64,000 nt of DNA from DAIOEK01 sp963708715 (GTDB lineage Bacteria; Chloroflexota; Anaerolineae; Anaerolineales; Anaerolineaceae). Shown piece by piece: positions 45,049 through 54,114 of the stretch (position 1 is its first letter; every line of letters starts with the position of its first letter). The notes beneath the pieces are model-generated. The model saw only the letters and a program-made list of their open reading frames with translations. It did not search any database and was not told the origin of the DNA. The DNA lies in assembly GCA_963708715.1 (NCBI GenBank), contig CAVPSU010000001.1, positions 806,001 through 870,000 of the forward strand, written 5' to 3'. Made by a program: the position numbers and the translations under genes.

Positions 45049-45417
45049 TTACCCTGCGATTAAGAATTCATACTATCGATTTTCCAATTTGATTATATGA
45101 TTCAAACCTGATTGGGTTTGGGATAGTTGGAAGCATAAAAGGGATTCCTATCGGTTTTATCGATTTGGCTATTCCAAATTGAGCACAATAGAAGATACTG
45201 CCAACTGAAATCCTATTCCTGATAAATCCAAAGAAAGTAATTGCTCCGAATGCAGTAATTTCTCTTCTTGGTCAATCACATTTCTAATCAGATCGTCGCT
45301 GAAATAGATATTCTACAATACATAAGAAATCTGGGCGGAGGAGGTCATGCCTCATCCACCCAGATATGCGTCTCAATTGTTCCAGTGCAATTGGATTAAG
45401 CACAGATCCACTACAAC
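45049..45417. other. Non-coding region between the MASE1 fragment and korC
   Basis: Apart from the terminator of the kor operon at 45329-45365, no gene or structured element was recognised in these 369 bases. Confidence 0.4.
45329..45365 (-). terminator. Terminator of the korDABC operon
   Basis: ATCTGGG and CCCAGAT with further pairing inside (GGAGG with CCTC) form a hairpin. On the minus strand it is followed by TTTCTT, about 55 bases after the korC stop. Confidence 0.65.
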
Positions 45418-45954
45418 TTAAACTTTATACTCCGCGCCTTTTCTCAACGCTTGATAATTTGCCTGGAGAAGTTTTGCCAACTTGGCAGGCAGGTGAGCCT
45501 GAAGAGATCTTTCCATATCTTCCATTTTTATGATGGGGAGATTGGTCAACAATCCACCTAGCATCACCATATTCATCATTCGTCGATCACCTAATTCTTC
45601 AGCTATCTCATTGGCAGGTATATTGACCACCTTAATATCAGTCCGGGTTGGTACCCGATTGACCATGGAAGTATTAACCACTAATACTCCCCCTGGTTGG
45701 ATCAGTGGTTCATATTTATCCAGTGAGGGTAAATTCATCACCAGCGCCGCCTGTGGATCTTTAACAAATGGTGAACCAATTTCTTCATTTGCAATCACTA
45801 CGGTACAATTCGCCGTCCCACCACGCATTTCAGGTCCATACGATGGAATCCAGGTTACATTTTTTCCCTGATCCATTGCCGCGTAGGATAGCAATTGTCC
45901 TGCGAACAAAACACCCTGTCCACCAAATCCGGAGATAATCACTTCAGTCTGCAT
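45418..45954 (-). CDS. korC: 2-oxoacid:ferredoxin oxidoreductase, gamma subunit (KorC-like)
   Basis: This 178-residue gamma subunit starts IISGFGGQGVLFAGQLL, the glycine-rich beta-alpha-beta motif of the family, and contains YGPEMRGGTANCTVVI, also diagnostic. The ATG at 45954 is preferred because GGGAGG lies 5 bases upstream; a longer reading overlaps korB. With the A, B and D subunits it forms an enzyme that oxidatively decarboxylates a 2-oxoacid to acyl-CoA and reduces ferredoxin, or runs in the reductive direction. Confidence 0.9.
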   Translation of the reverse strand: MQTEVIISGFGGQGVLFAGQLLSYAAMDQGKNVTWIPSYGPEMRGGTANCTVVIANEEIGSPFVKDPQAALVMNLPSLDKYEPLIQPGGVLVVNTSMVNRVPTRTDIKVVNIPANEIAEELGDRRMMNMVMLGGLLTNLPIIKMEDMERSLQAHLPAKLAKLLQANYQALRKGAEYKV

Positions 45955-45964
45955 CAATGCCTCC

Positions 45965-46735
45965 CTACGCCTTAAAGTTCGCGATACCATCTGACACTTT
46001 GTAATCACCCACTGGATAATATGGGACCATGTGGTCCTCGATCCAGGTGAGTGAATCAGACGGGGTCATGCCCCAATTGGTTGGACATACAGATAACAAC
46101 TCAACCATCGAGAAGCCCAGACCACGCACTTGTGTTTCAAACGCGGTGCGGATCGCTTTCTTGGACAAGCGGATATTTTTTGGGTCATGCAGGCTGCGTC
46201 GAACAACATAGCTCGCTCCAGTCAACGTAGAAAGAAGCTCCGAGGCTCGGATCGGATAACCCATCGTCTCCACATCACGTCCTTGTGGGGAGCTGGTGGT
46301 TTTTTGTCCCGGCAAAGAGGTGGGCGCCATCTGACCGCCGGTCATCCCATAGTTGGCATTATTAATAAAGATTACCGTGATATTTTCTCCACGAGCAGCC
46401 GCGGCGACAATTTCTCCCATTCCTATGGAAGCCAGGTCACCATCACCCTGATATGTAAGAACGATCTTATCAGGATAGACCCGTTTTATCCCGGTTGCCA
46501 TGGCTGGCGCCCGTCCATGAGGCGCCTGCACAAAATCAAAGTTGAAATAGTTGTAAGCGAAAACAGAACATCCTACCGATGCAACACCGATCGTATTCTC
46601 CCGCAAGCCCATTTCGTCCAATACTTCCGCCACAAGGCGATGGGCAACACCATGCGTGCAGCCCGGGCAGTAATGCGTTTGAGCTGGGGTGAAGGATTCC
46701 GGTCGAGCGTATACTAAAGTCTCTGTGGTATCCAT
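45965..46735 (-). CDS. korB: 2-oxoacid:ferredoxin oxidoreductase, beta (thiamine diphosphate) subunit (KorB-like)
   Basis: This 256-residue TPP-binding subunit has CPGCTHGVAHRLV near the N-terminus, the HGRAPAMATGIKR substrate-channel motif and the TPP motif GDGDLASIGMGE followed by NNANYGMTGGQMAPTS, all classic for the beta subunit. The length and GRAPAMATG favour 2-oxoglutarate or branched-chain 2-oxoacid forms over pyruvate forms. It lies between korA and korC with 9-10 base gaps. Confidence 0.93.
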   Translation of the reverse strand: MDTTETLVYARPESFTPAQTHYCPGCTHGVAHRLVAEVLDEMGLRENTIGVASVGCSVFAYNYFNFDFVQAPHGRAPAMATGIKRVYPDKIVLTYQGDGDLASIGMGEIVAAAARGENITVIFINNANYGMTGGQMAPTSLPGQKTTSSPQGRDVETMGYPIRASELLSTLTGASYVVRRSLHDPKNIRLSKKAIRTAFETQVRGLGFSMVELLSVCPTNWGMTPSDSLTWIEDHMVPYYPVGDYKVSDGIANFKA

Positions 46736-46744
46736 ATGATCTCC

Positions 46745-47860
46745 TTAATTCACCGGCATTGGCATTCGAGACAACCAGCGGTCTCGAGGATGGCCATCCA
46801 ATTTTAAGTCCGATGAGGTCATTCGGTGGATTTCATTGAGTATTTCATCCGGGTAAGGGACAACTCCACCGAGACGGCCGTAAAATTCTACCGGGATACG
46901 TCCGCGCACCTGTTGAGTGACATCATCCAACATCTGACCAGAATTCATTTCCGTTACAAGGATTCCCTTCGTGCTCCCAACCAATTCTTCCAGTTGTGGG
47001 AATGGAAACGGACTGAGGGTGATCGGTCTGAAGAGACCAACCTTTATTCCTTCTGCGCGGGCAGCCCTGACCGCGGACAAAGCGATCCGACCAGTCGAAC
47101 CAAAACCTACGACTACAAAATCCGCGTCGTCGAGAAAATATTCTTTATATCGAATTTCATTCTTCTGGATTTCCTGCCACCGCCGTAACAATCGAAGATT
47201 GGTTTCTTCTTCAGCAGGTGGATTAAGGTAAATGGAGGTCAAGAATCGTCGGTCGCGTCCCTTTGCACCAGAGACAGCCCAGTCTGGGACTTTATGCACT
47301 ACAGGGCGCATGTCAGGTAATTCTGCCGGTTCCATCATCTGACCCAGCGCCCCATCGGAAAGAACAACCCCGATGGCACGATACTTTTCAGCCAGGTCGA
47401 ATGCCAGGACAGTCATATCGATGGACTCTTGTACACTTGACGGCGCCAGTACAATGGCATGGAAGTCTCCGTGACCGCCACCATGGACGATCTGGTTATA
47501 ATCCGCTTGAGCCGGGGCAATATTCCCCAATCCAGGTCCACCACGCATCACATCCACTAAAACCATAGGGACCTCAGTCCCAGCGATATAAGACAATCCC
47601 TCCATCATCAAGCTGATGCCGGGACTGGAGGAGGACGTCATCACCCTAGCGCCGGTGCAGGCAGCACCGTATACCATATTGATCGCCCCGAGTTCGCTTT
47701 CTGCCTGAACAAACGCACGTCCAAGTTCCGGCATACGAGCAGATAAATGCTCCAGCAATTCTGTCTGTGGTGTGATCGGATATCCGTAATACGCTTCCAA
47801 TCCAACTCGGACTGCTGCTTCAGCAACTGCAACATTGCCTTTGAGTAATTCCTTGCTCAT
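46745..47860 (-). CDS. korA: 2-oxoacid:ferredoxin oxidoreductase, alpha subunit (KorA-like)
   Basis: This 371-residue protein holds the pyrimidine-binding domain (EAAVRVGLEAYYGYPITPQTELLEH), then the glycine-rich SSSPGISLMMEGLSYIAG and the C-terminal domain with VVGFGSTGRIALSAV, EGIKVGLFRPITLSPFP and VTEMNSGQM. This is the separate alpha form found in KorDABC and Vor enzymes, without fused gamma domain. The start overlaps the ferredoxin subunit gene (ATGA). 2-Oxoglutarate is the best guess, with branched-chain 2-oxoacids as the alternative. Confidence 0.92.
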   Translation of the reverse strand: MSKELLKGNVAVAEAAVRVGLEAYYGYPITPQTELLEHLSARMPELGRAFVQAESELGAINMVYGAACTGARVMTSSSSPGISLMMEGLSYIAGTEVPMVLVDVMRGGPGLGNIAPAQADYNQIVHGGGHGDFHAIVLAPSSVQESIDMTVLAFDLAEKYRAIGVVLSDGALGQMMEPAELPDMRPVVHKVPDWAVSGAKGRDRRFLTSIYLNPPAEEETNLRLLRRWQEIQKNEIRYKEYFLDDADFVVVGFGSTGRIALSAVRAARAEGIKVGLFRPITLSPFPFPQLEELVGSTKGILVTEMNSGQMLDDVTQQVRGRIPVEFYGRLGGVVPYPDEILNEIHRMTSSDLKLDGHPRDRWLSRMPMPVN

Positions 47861-48108
47861 GCGTTCCCCTCCGATAAAACTCGTTTTGGATTCGTCTCAC
47901 GATAGACTGTGATTGCCGCATCCGGGCAGACGATCGCACAGATACCACAACCAGTACAACCAATCGCTTTGAGTTCTGCGGGGTGGTAGCCCTTGGCTGT
48001 CATCCGGTCTACGGCTAATTCCAGCACATCCTGCGGGCAAGATTCCACACACAGCTCGCAGCCTTTACAATAACTTTCATCGACTACGATCCGTCCCTTT
48101 GGGGGCAT
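47857..48108 (-). CDS. korD: 2-oxoacid:ferredoxin oxidoreductase, delta (2x[4Fe-4S] ferredoxin) subunit (KorD-like)
   Basis: This 83-residue ferredoxin has two C-x-x-C-x-x-C-x3-C-P clusters (YCKGCELCVESCPQ and GCTGCGICAIVCPD). It is the first gene of the operon and delivers electrons from the TPP subunits. GGAGG precedes the ATG. An extended -10 promoter lies about 45 bases upstream. Confidence 0.93.
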   Translation of the reverse strand: MPPKGRIVVDESYCKGCELCVESCPQDVLELAVDRMTAKGYHPAELKAIGCTGCGICAIVCPDAAITVYRETNPKRVLSEGNA

Positions 48109-48153
48109 TCATTCCTCCATTATCGAAATTGGATAAAATTAGGTGACATTCCG

Positions 48154-48162
48154 ATTATACCA
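48154..48162 (-). promoter_or_regulatory. Extended -10 promoter of korDABC
   Basis: The minus strand reads TGGTATAAT, a perfect extended -10 element. The -35 region is weak. The leader to the korD ATG at 48108 is about 40 bases. Confidence 0.55.
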
Positions 48163-48331
48163 TTACCAAAAAGAAGAAACGAAACCCGAAACCAGATTTC
48201 GGATGGCTAATTTCTATTCAATGGTTAGGTGTTACGCTATCTTTAATAACCCATAACTACCAATGAAGAGACGGGTATAATTCACTATCGCCATTTGACT
48301 TTTAGATAAATCAAGAATCAGGTGTACTGAC

Positions 48332-48715
48332 ATGGATCATTTTATGGGTCTCTTTCTCGCTACTACCCTCTTAATCGGGATCTGGTCCGGGCATATTCTG
48401 GTCAGAAAAATTGAATTCTCGGCTTTCGATCTGAGAGTTCCAATCGTTGCCTTCTGCACCATCGGCATCATCCTGGTAACTCTATCGCTGGTAAACAGGT
48501 CGAATCTACTCTCTGGAGTTTTTGGGATTTTGGGGATCATTTTTTTCTGGAACGGCATCGAATCTCACCATCAGGAGAACCGAGTGAAGAGGGGGCACGC
48601 GCCTGCCAACCCATTAAATCCAAGGCATCAGCGAATTCTTATGAATTTTCCCTCTGCAACAACGGTTAACCTCTTGAAGCACAATCATTCCATCACGGGG
48701 GAGGAACTTCCATGA
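48332..48715 (+). CDS. Small membrane protein of unknown function
   Basis: This 127-residue protein has three hydrophobic helices in the first 85 residues and then a polar tail with HHQENRVKRGHAPANPLNPR. No family is recognised. Its stop codon overlaps the next small membrane gene by four bases (ATGA), so they form a pair, possibly with the EamA transporter 13 bases further on. Confidence 0.6.
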   Translation: MDHFMGLFLATTLLIGIWSGHILVRKIEFSAFDLRVPIVAFCTIGIILVTLSLVNRSNLLSGVFGILGIIFFWNGIESHHQENRVKRGHAPANPLNPRHQRILMNFPSATTVNLLKHNHSITGEELP

Positions 48716-49029
48716 ATTTGTTTGGTCTCCTCATGGATGTTGGTGCTTTCTTGCTGATCGGAATCGGTTTCACCTGGGTCATCTATCTGGAAAGGTATGG
48801 GGGGCAGGCTTGGGCTCCAATGGTTTTCGGGATCGGACTTATAATCCTATTGATCACGCTGTTTATTCCGAACCACGTGATCGGCGGACTGGTAGGGATA
48901 TTTGGGGGAACTATCCTTTGGGGAGCCAGTGAATTAAAAGAACAGGCTCAGCGTTGCGGCCTGGGCTGGTTCAAGAAAAATGATCGAAAAGTGTTACCTC
49001 CCTGGGTAAAAAAAACATCCCATAGTTAA
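48712..49029 (+). CDS. Small membrane protein of unknown function
   Basis: This 105-residue protein has three membrane helices (about 8-25, 35-52 and 55-72), the last two close together, and a basic C-terminus. Its hydropathy outline is similar to the preceding protein, suggesting the two may be paralogous or form a complex. Translation is coupled to that gene. No function can be assigned. Confidence 0.6.
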   Translation: MNLFGLLMDVGAFLLIGIGFTWVIYLERYGGQAWAPMVFGIGLIILLITLFIPNHVIGGLVGIFGGTILWGASELKEQAQRCGLGWFKKNDRKVLPPWVKKTSHS

Positions 49030-49042
49030 GTAGGATCACAAC

Positions 49043-49888
49043 ATGCTGCCAGCACAACTTCTTGGACCACTCTTTGCCATTGCATCTGCGCTCTCTTGGG
49101 GCGGCGGTGATTTTACTGGTGGATTAGCCATGCGCCGCGGCAGGCAATTCCATACCCTGGTTGTATCCATGATCGCCGGTTTGGTGGTGTTGATTGGGGT
49201 CGTTCTAATTGGCATGGAAGCCTTCCCGCCGCTGGAAGTGGTCAAATGGCCAATTTTGGCAGGTGCAGTTGGCTGCATAGGAATTGGTTCGCTGTATATT
49301 GCCCTCTCGAGCAATCACTCAGCCATTGTGGCACCGGCTTCAGCCGTGATCGGCGTTGCATTTCCTGTGTTATATAACAGTTTGACGGCAGGCTTACCCC
49401 CTACAAGTGCTTTGATTGGCTTTATGTTGGCATTAGCTGGGATCTGGCTTGTCTCTCGTACGAAAACAGATAGCGTGCCTCTGACCACAAAGGGAATTAT
49501 TCTGATCATCGTATCGGGGTTGGGGTTTGGTGGATTCTATATTTTTATGGCCCAGGTTCCCAGGGGTTTTGTCTTTTCACCGCTCGTGATATCCCGTTCC
49601 ACAGCCTTGTTTGTTTCCTTGATGCTTTTACTCTTCTCGAGGGAACCGCGCTCCTCCTTTTTTTCGAATCCGATCTCGTTTCTGGCGGGAGTTTTGGATG
49701 CTGGCGGAAATGCACTCTATATGCTGGCGCGACAATTCACTCGTGAGGATGTAGCGGTAGTTTTGTCCTCCATCTATCCTGCAATCAATGTCCTATTGGC
49801 TGCGTTGTTGATGAAGGAATCGGTTTCGCGCTGGCAATGGATAGGGGTTGGGTTGTGTGTTGTGGCAGCGGCGTTGATTTCGGTATGA
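49043..49888 (+). CDS. EamA/DMT-family transporter
   Basis: This 281-residue protein has ten membrane helices in two repeated EamA halves. The first half starts with ALSWGGGDFTGGLAMRRG, and each half ends in the family pattern (ALSSNHSAIVAPASAVIGV and ARQFTREDVAVVLSSIYPAI followed by LLAALLMKE). DMT-family members export amino acids, nucleobases or other metabolites. The adjacent convergent operon for nucleobase metabolism is noted, but a link is not supported by sequence. Confidence 0.87.
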   Translation: MLPAQLLGPLFAIASALSWGGGDFTGGLAMRRGRQFHTLVVSMIAGLVVLIGVVLIGMEAFPPLEVVKWPILAGAVGCIGIGSLYIALSSNHSAIVAPASAVIGVAFPVLYNSLTAGLPPTSALIGFMLALAGIWLVSRTKTDSVPLTTKGIILIIVSGLGFGGFYIFMAQVPRGFVFSPLVISRSTALFVSLMLLLFSREPRSSFFSNPISFLAGVLDAGGNALYMLARQFTREDVAVVLSSIYPAINVLLAALLMKESVSRWQWIGVGLCVVAAALISV

Positions 49889-49946
49889 ATGGAATGATTC
49901 ACGATTTTATTTTATCGCGTACACAACCCTCCCAATACCACATAAT

Positions 49947-49976
49947 AAAAAATCCGGGCAGAATAACTCTGCCCGG
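49947..49976 (-). terminator. Terminator of the BMP transporter / hydroxylase / deaminase operon
   Basis: CCGGGCAGA and TCTGCCCGG form a 9-bp stem with a 5-base loop. On the minus strand it is followed by ATTTTTTATT. It ends the operon 22 bases after the amidohydrolase stop. Confidence 0.92.
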
Positions 49977-49997
49977 CATGTCTCGTAAACAAAATGA

Positions 49998-51206
49998 CTA
50001 CTTCCCGACCGTGATATCCACACCGTTCTTGACCACGAACAGCGGGGCTTCATGTGACCAGAGCGCTTCCCAAACGTTCTCGGCATTGAGAACGACCAGG
50101 TCGGCTGTGCAGCCTTCCTTGAGCCCGTAGTTCTTGATATTCAACGCCTTGGCGGCGTTGGTGGTGATCAGATCATAGAGGATCTCCATCTCATCCCGCC
50201 CAACCATGTTCATGATGTGGGAAGCCAGGAAAGCGACCTCGAGCATGTTGTTGCGACCGTAGGGATAGTAAGCATCCGCGATATCATCCTGACCTAGTGC
50301 AACACTGACGCCGGCTTTGTAGAGAGATTTCACCCGGGCATAGAGTGGACCGGTCTGAGGATCAGAGACTAAACCGATCTGAGCTTTCTTCAACAGATAT
50401 TCGATCTTGCGATAATATGGTTCGGCATAGAGACCCATGGCGCGGGCATGCTGCGCAGTGACGCGTCCCTGCCAGCCCATCTCGATGGTTTTGACAGCCA
50501 TCATCTCAAGGGTTTTCAAGGAGGGATCGCCAGCATCGTCCACCAGCATCGAGATATCCTTATTGTATTTCTTAGCCAGGGCAAACATCCGGTCGATGTG
50601 TTCCTGCTCATCCTTTTCTGTATACTCGATCCACGGGATACCGCCGACTACATCAGCACCCATCTTCAGGGCTTCTTCGACATATCCTTCGGCTCCTGGA
50701 TCACGCACGACACCGTCTTGCGGAAAGGCAACCACCTGTATTTCTACCTTGCCCTTGAATTCTTCGCGGGCTTTGAGGAGGGCTTTTACACCTTCCAGCT
50801 TCCCGGTGGTATCGGTGTCGGCAAACGCACGGATATGGGTGTTGCCGAAGCGGTTCGCCAGCTTCACAGCCTTACGGACGTTTTCGATGATCCACTTCTC
50901 ATCGTATTTTTCTTTCACCTTGGCAGCCAGTTCAATCGCTGTCATGGCGCCGCCCATCGATTCACCGGTGTAGGCGCCAATGGCTTCGTCGTCCATCATC
51001 TTCAAAGTGTACACTTTGCATAGATGCAAATGACCGTTCACAAAGGACTCGGTCACCAGGTTGCCCTTTGCGTCGATGACCTGTTTCGCATCGCCATCCA
51101 CTTTTTCGGCGATCTTTGCGATCTTGCCACTCTGAACAGCGATCTGGACCAATTTGTTTTCGAACTCACGCGTCTTTGCATTTTTGACCAAAATATCGAA
51201 TGCCAT
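49998..51206 (-). CDS. Cytosine-deaminase-like amidohydrolase with altered metal site
   Basis: This 402-residue amidohydrolase resembles CodA along its length: NGHLHL with H59 and H61, RVTAQHARAM (H253, equivalent to the CodA catalytic His) and ALGQDDIADAYYPYG with D307. The segment that in CodA reads H-C-D-E and supplies the third His ligand plus the catalytic Glu reads L-V-D-D here (residues 221-224). The metal site therefore differs, and the substrate may not be cytosine. It is the last gene of the nucleobase operon and should act on the imported or hydroxylated ring compound. Confidence 0.8.
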   Translation of the reverse strand: MAFDILVKNAKTREFENKLVQIAVQSGKIAKIAEKVDGDAKQVIDAKGNLVTESFVNGHLHLCKVYTLKMMDDEAIGAYTGESMGGAMTAIELAAKVKEKYDEKWIIENVRKAVKLANRFGNTHIRAFADTDTTGKLEGVKALLKAREEFKGKVEIQVVAFPQDGVVRDPGAEGYVEEALKMGADVVGGIPWIEYTEKDEQEHIDRMFALAKKYNKDISMLVDDAGDPSLKTLEMMAVKTIEMGWQGRVTAQHARAMGLYAEPYYRKIEYLLKKAQIGLVSDPQTGPLYARVKSLYKAGVSVALGQDDIADAYYPYGRNNMLEVAFLASHIMNMVGRDEMEILYDLITTNAAKALNIKNYGLKEGCTADLVVLNAENVWEALWSHEAPLFVVKNGVDITVGK

Positions 51207-51240
51207 AGTATCCTCTTTGTATTAAAGAATGTGAGAACAT

Positions 51241-51269
51241 CTGCTCCGTTGAAAAATTCAACGGAGCAG
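51241..51269 (-). other. Intercistronic hairpin between the 2Fe-2S subunit and the amidohydrolase
   Basis: A 13-bp perfect stem, CTGCTCCGTTGAA with its complement and a loop of 3 A/T bases, fills most of the 74-base gap. There is no T run after it on the minus strand, so it is more likely an mRNA-processing or stability element than a terminator. Confidence 0.7.
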
Positions 51270-51280
51270 TTAATGGTTAT

Positions 51281-51757
51281 TTATTTTCTTTCCTGAACCA
51301 GCTTTTGCGCGATCAGAGCACCATCGCGGATTGGTTCATATCCGGTGCAACGGCAAAGATGTTTGGTAAGCGCGTTGTTCATTTCGTTTTCCGATGCCTG
51401 TGGGTTTGTCTCCAGCATCGCAACGAGTTCCATCACAATCCCTGGGGTACAGAAGCCGCATTGAACAGCGCCAGATTCGGCGATTGCCTTCTGTACGGGA
51501 TGCAATTCTGTGCCTTTCGCCAATCCTTCCACAGTCAGGAGAGTTGCTCCGGCAGCTTTACTTACCGGGGTATTGCAGCTTTTGATCGCCTTGCCATTCA
51601 TGATGATGACGCAGGTACCACAGGTGGCATTGTCGCAGCCGTGTTTGGTGCCGGTCAGATTCAACACATCACGAATGACATCGATCAACATCATTTCCGG
51701 TTCGACTTCGACCGTACGACCAATGCCATTGACGGTAAATGAAATTTTTTCAGGCAT
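51281..51757 (-). CDS. Molybdenum hydroxylase 2Fe-2S subunit (XdhC/CoxS-like)
   Basis: This 158-residue protein has the plant-type ferredoxin fold with GCDNATCGTC, a downstream Cys at the strand end (IKSCNTP), and a helical second domain with QCGFCTPG and HLCRCTGY, which bind the two [2Fe-2S] clusters. It passes electrons from the molybdopterin subunit. It lies 5 bases after the large subunit gene. No FAD subunit gene is present in the operon, so its electron acceptor is not obvious. Confidence 0.93.
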   Translation of the reverse strand: MPEKISFTVNGIGRTVEVEPEMMLIDVIRDVLNLTGTKHGCDNATCGTCVIIMNGKAIKSCNTPVSKAAGATLLTVEGLAKGTELHPVQKAIAESGAVQCGFCTPGIVMELVAMLETNPQASENEMNNALTKHLCRCTGYEPIRDGALIAQKLVQERK

Positions 51758-51762
51758 GATCT

Positions 51763-54075
51763 TTACTCCTTCTTCGCTTCCAGGGCTTTTTTGATCTTTT
51801 CGGGTGTTACCGGGATCTCGAAGAAATCCACACCGATGGCATCATACACTGCGTTTAAAATGGATGGTCCGGGACCAATCACAGAATGTTCTCCTATACC
51901 ACGCGCGCCAAATGGGCCAATCGCATCGGGCGTCTCAACAAAATTGATCACATGAGTGGGCGCTTCCTTATAAGTCGGAAGATGATATTTGAAATATTGT
52001 GGATTGACAATCCGACCCATCTCGTCGAACTGCAGCTCTTCATAGAGAGCAGCGCCGATCGCCATCGTCACACCACCCATCACAGATCCACGGATCTGGA
52101 GTGGATTGATCACCTGACCAACATCAAAGGTCGAGACAAACTTGTCGACCAGTATTTTTCCAGATTTCTTCTCGATCCGAATTTCCGCCGCCTGCGCACC
52201 AAATGTATAGCTCACACCAATGCTTCCCTGACCGTTTTGGTCTGGATTTGAATAGCGTGGTAGTCGAGCGTCGGATACTGCCTGCACCAACTCGCCAATG
52301 GTAATGCCATCATTGGTGATGTATCCTCTAGCGAGGTCGCCAACCCCCACACGAATGGTGGGATCATTACGAAGATAGACGAATTCGCCGTCATACTCAA
52401 GGAAGTCTTCCTCGGTTTTAAGCACCTGAGCAGCGGTTGCCTTCAACTGTGCGATCAATTTGTTCGCTGCGCGGATAATAGCGCGTCCACCCTGAGTAGT
52501 GAACATCGATCCGATGGTCTGCCATTCATAAGGGGAATACTGGGTATCGATCTCGGTGTAAACTCGGATTTTCTCGGGCGGGATCTGTAATGCTTCGGCA
52601 GCTACCTGGCGGATAACAGTACGCAGCCCTTGACCAACTTCCGCGCCACCCATATTGATGGATATGCTCCCATCCAGGTTCATCTTCATGTAGCAACCCT
52701 TGGTGGAGAATGGAGCACCCTTGGGTGATTTCATTACGGCGGCAAATCCACGACCGTAATAATAGTCTGCATCCTCTTTCAGCTTCGGAGTGCTGAAGAC
52801 CTCTTTCTGAACCTGATCGGCGCATTTATCAATATCGCCGTGTGATTTCCAGATGGTCTCGCCTACTGCATTCACTTTGCCTTCGCGCAGATAGTTCTTG
52901 CGGCGAAGTTCGAAAGGATCCATATTCAATTCCCGTGCCAGTAAATCCATCATACGTTCTGCGCCAAGCTGAGATTCCTGGTGACCATATCCGCGGTACG
53001 CGCCTACGGCGGGTGTATTCGTGTAAACTGTGTAACCGGTCAGGTCGCAGTGTTTGTATTCGTATGGACCTCCGGAGTTGTGTGTGGCAGCAATGGTCAC
53101 ATTAACTGCGGTATCGGCATATGCGCCACCGGTGTGGAAGATGGAGGTTTTCAGCGCTACCAGGGTGCCATCTTTCTTGGCTCCCACTTTAAAACGAGTA
53201 CGGATACCATGAGCGATCAGAGTGCTGGTGAAATCTTCCTCACGGGTTGCGACCCATTTAACTGGGCGACCTGGTACAAAACTGGCGATCCAGGCAATGG
53301 TCTGTTCCACGGTGATATCGGATTTATATCCAAAACAACCTCCGATATCTGGTATATGTACCCGCACGTCTGAGATGGGCATGCCATAAGAATGAGCCAG
53401 GTCTTCACGGATGATGAATGGACAGATGGAGGACGACCAGGCTTCGATGGTATGGTCTTCTTTGAACCAGACGATGGAACCATGCGGTTCAAGTGCTGCA
53501 CAGGACCCTAATGGGTAATTGAATTCCTGTTCGATAATGACTTCCGCCTCATCAAATCCTTCTTCACCCCGACCTTTTTTTAGATGATATATATTGGCAA
53601 TGTTAGTTCCGGGTTGACCCTTCAGGGTGGGAAGGCGCCAGTATTCACCCATATCCTCATGAATCAAGATTGCGTCCTTCTCCATGGCTTTCAGGGCATC
53701 GGTATAAACAGGCAGAGGTTCGTATTCTACTTTGATCAATTCTTTGGCAGCTCTGGCGTGAGCCAGTGTATCGGCGATTACTGCTGCAACAGGTTCACCG
53801 ATGTACCGCACTTTCTCAATCGCCATCGGCATAAGGTCTTTGATGTTATCGCCATAACGGAATTTGCATCCTTTACCGGTAACAACCTTAACCACACCGG
53901 GTGCTTTTTCCGCTTCACTTGTATCAATGCTTACTATCTTCGCGTGTGCAATAGGCGGACGGACGATGGACGTGTACAACATGTCTGGTAACCGGACATC
54001 ATCCAGAAAAATCGCCTTACCCGTTACCTTACTCACCGCATCGGGACGGATATATGATTTACCTATATATTTCAT
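51763..54075 (-). CDS. Molybdenum hydroxylase large subunit (xanthine dehydrogenase family)
   Basis: This 770-residue molybdopterin-binding protein starts with the a/b hammerhead (DAVSKVTGKAIFLDDV). It has IPDIGGCFGYKSDI, GAYRGYGHQE (molybdenum-site loop) and the catalytic Glu in GARGIGEHSVIGPG. These mark the xanthine-dehydrogenase/CO-dehydrogenase family, which hydroxylates purines, aldehydes or N-heterocycles with water. GGAGG precedes the ATG. Its position after a nucleoside-type ABC transporter and before an amidohydrolase suggests a purine or pyrimidine-like substrate; true xanthine specificity is not shown. Confidence 0.9.
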   Translation of the reverse strand: MKYIGKSYIRPDAVSKVTGKAIFLDDVRLPDMLYTSIVRPPIAHAKIVSIDTSEAEKAPGVVKVVTGKGCKFRYGDNIKDLMPMAIEKVRYIGEPVAAVIADTLAHARAAKELIKVEYEPLPVYTDALKAMEKDAILIHEDMGEYWRLPTLKGQPGTNIANIYHLKKGRGEEGFDEAEVIIEQEFNYPLGSCAALEPHGSIVWFKEDHTIEAWSSSICPFIIREDLAHSYGMPISDVRVHIPDIGGCFGYKSDITVEQTIAWIASFVPGRPVKWVATREEDFTSTLIAHGIRTRFKVGAKKDGTLVALKTSIFHTGGAYADTAVNVTIAATHNSGGPYEYKHCDLTGYTVYTNTPAVGAYRGYGHQESQLGAERMMDLLARELNMDPFELRRKNYLREGKVNAVGETIWKSHGDIDKCADQVQKEVFSTPKLKEDADYYYGRGFAAVMKSPKGAPFSTKGCYMKMNLDGSISINMGGAEVGQGLRTVIRQVAAEALQIPPEKIRVYTEIDTQYSPYEWQTIGSMFTTQGGRAIIRAANKLIAQLKATAAQVLKTEEDFLEYDGEFVYLRNDPTIRVGVGDLARGYITNDGITIGELVQAVSDARLPRYSNPDQNGQGSIGVSYTFGAQAAEIRIEKKSGKILVDKFVSTFDVGQVINPLQIRGSVMGGVTMAIGAALYEELQFDEMGRIVNPQYFKYHLPTYKEAPTHVINFVETPDAIGPFGARGIGEHSVIGPGPSILNAVYDAIGVDFFEIPVTPEKIKKALEAKKE

Positions 54076-54114
54076 TTCAAAACCTCCTGATTACTGGGGT
54101 TAAATATTCGATCT

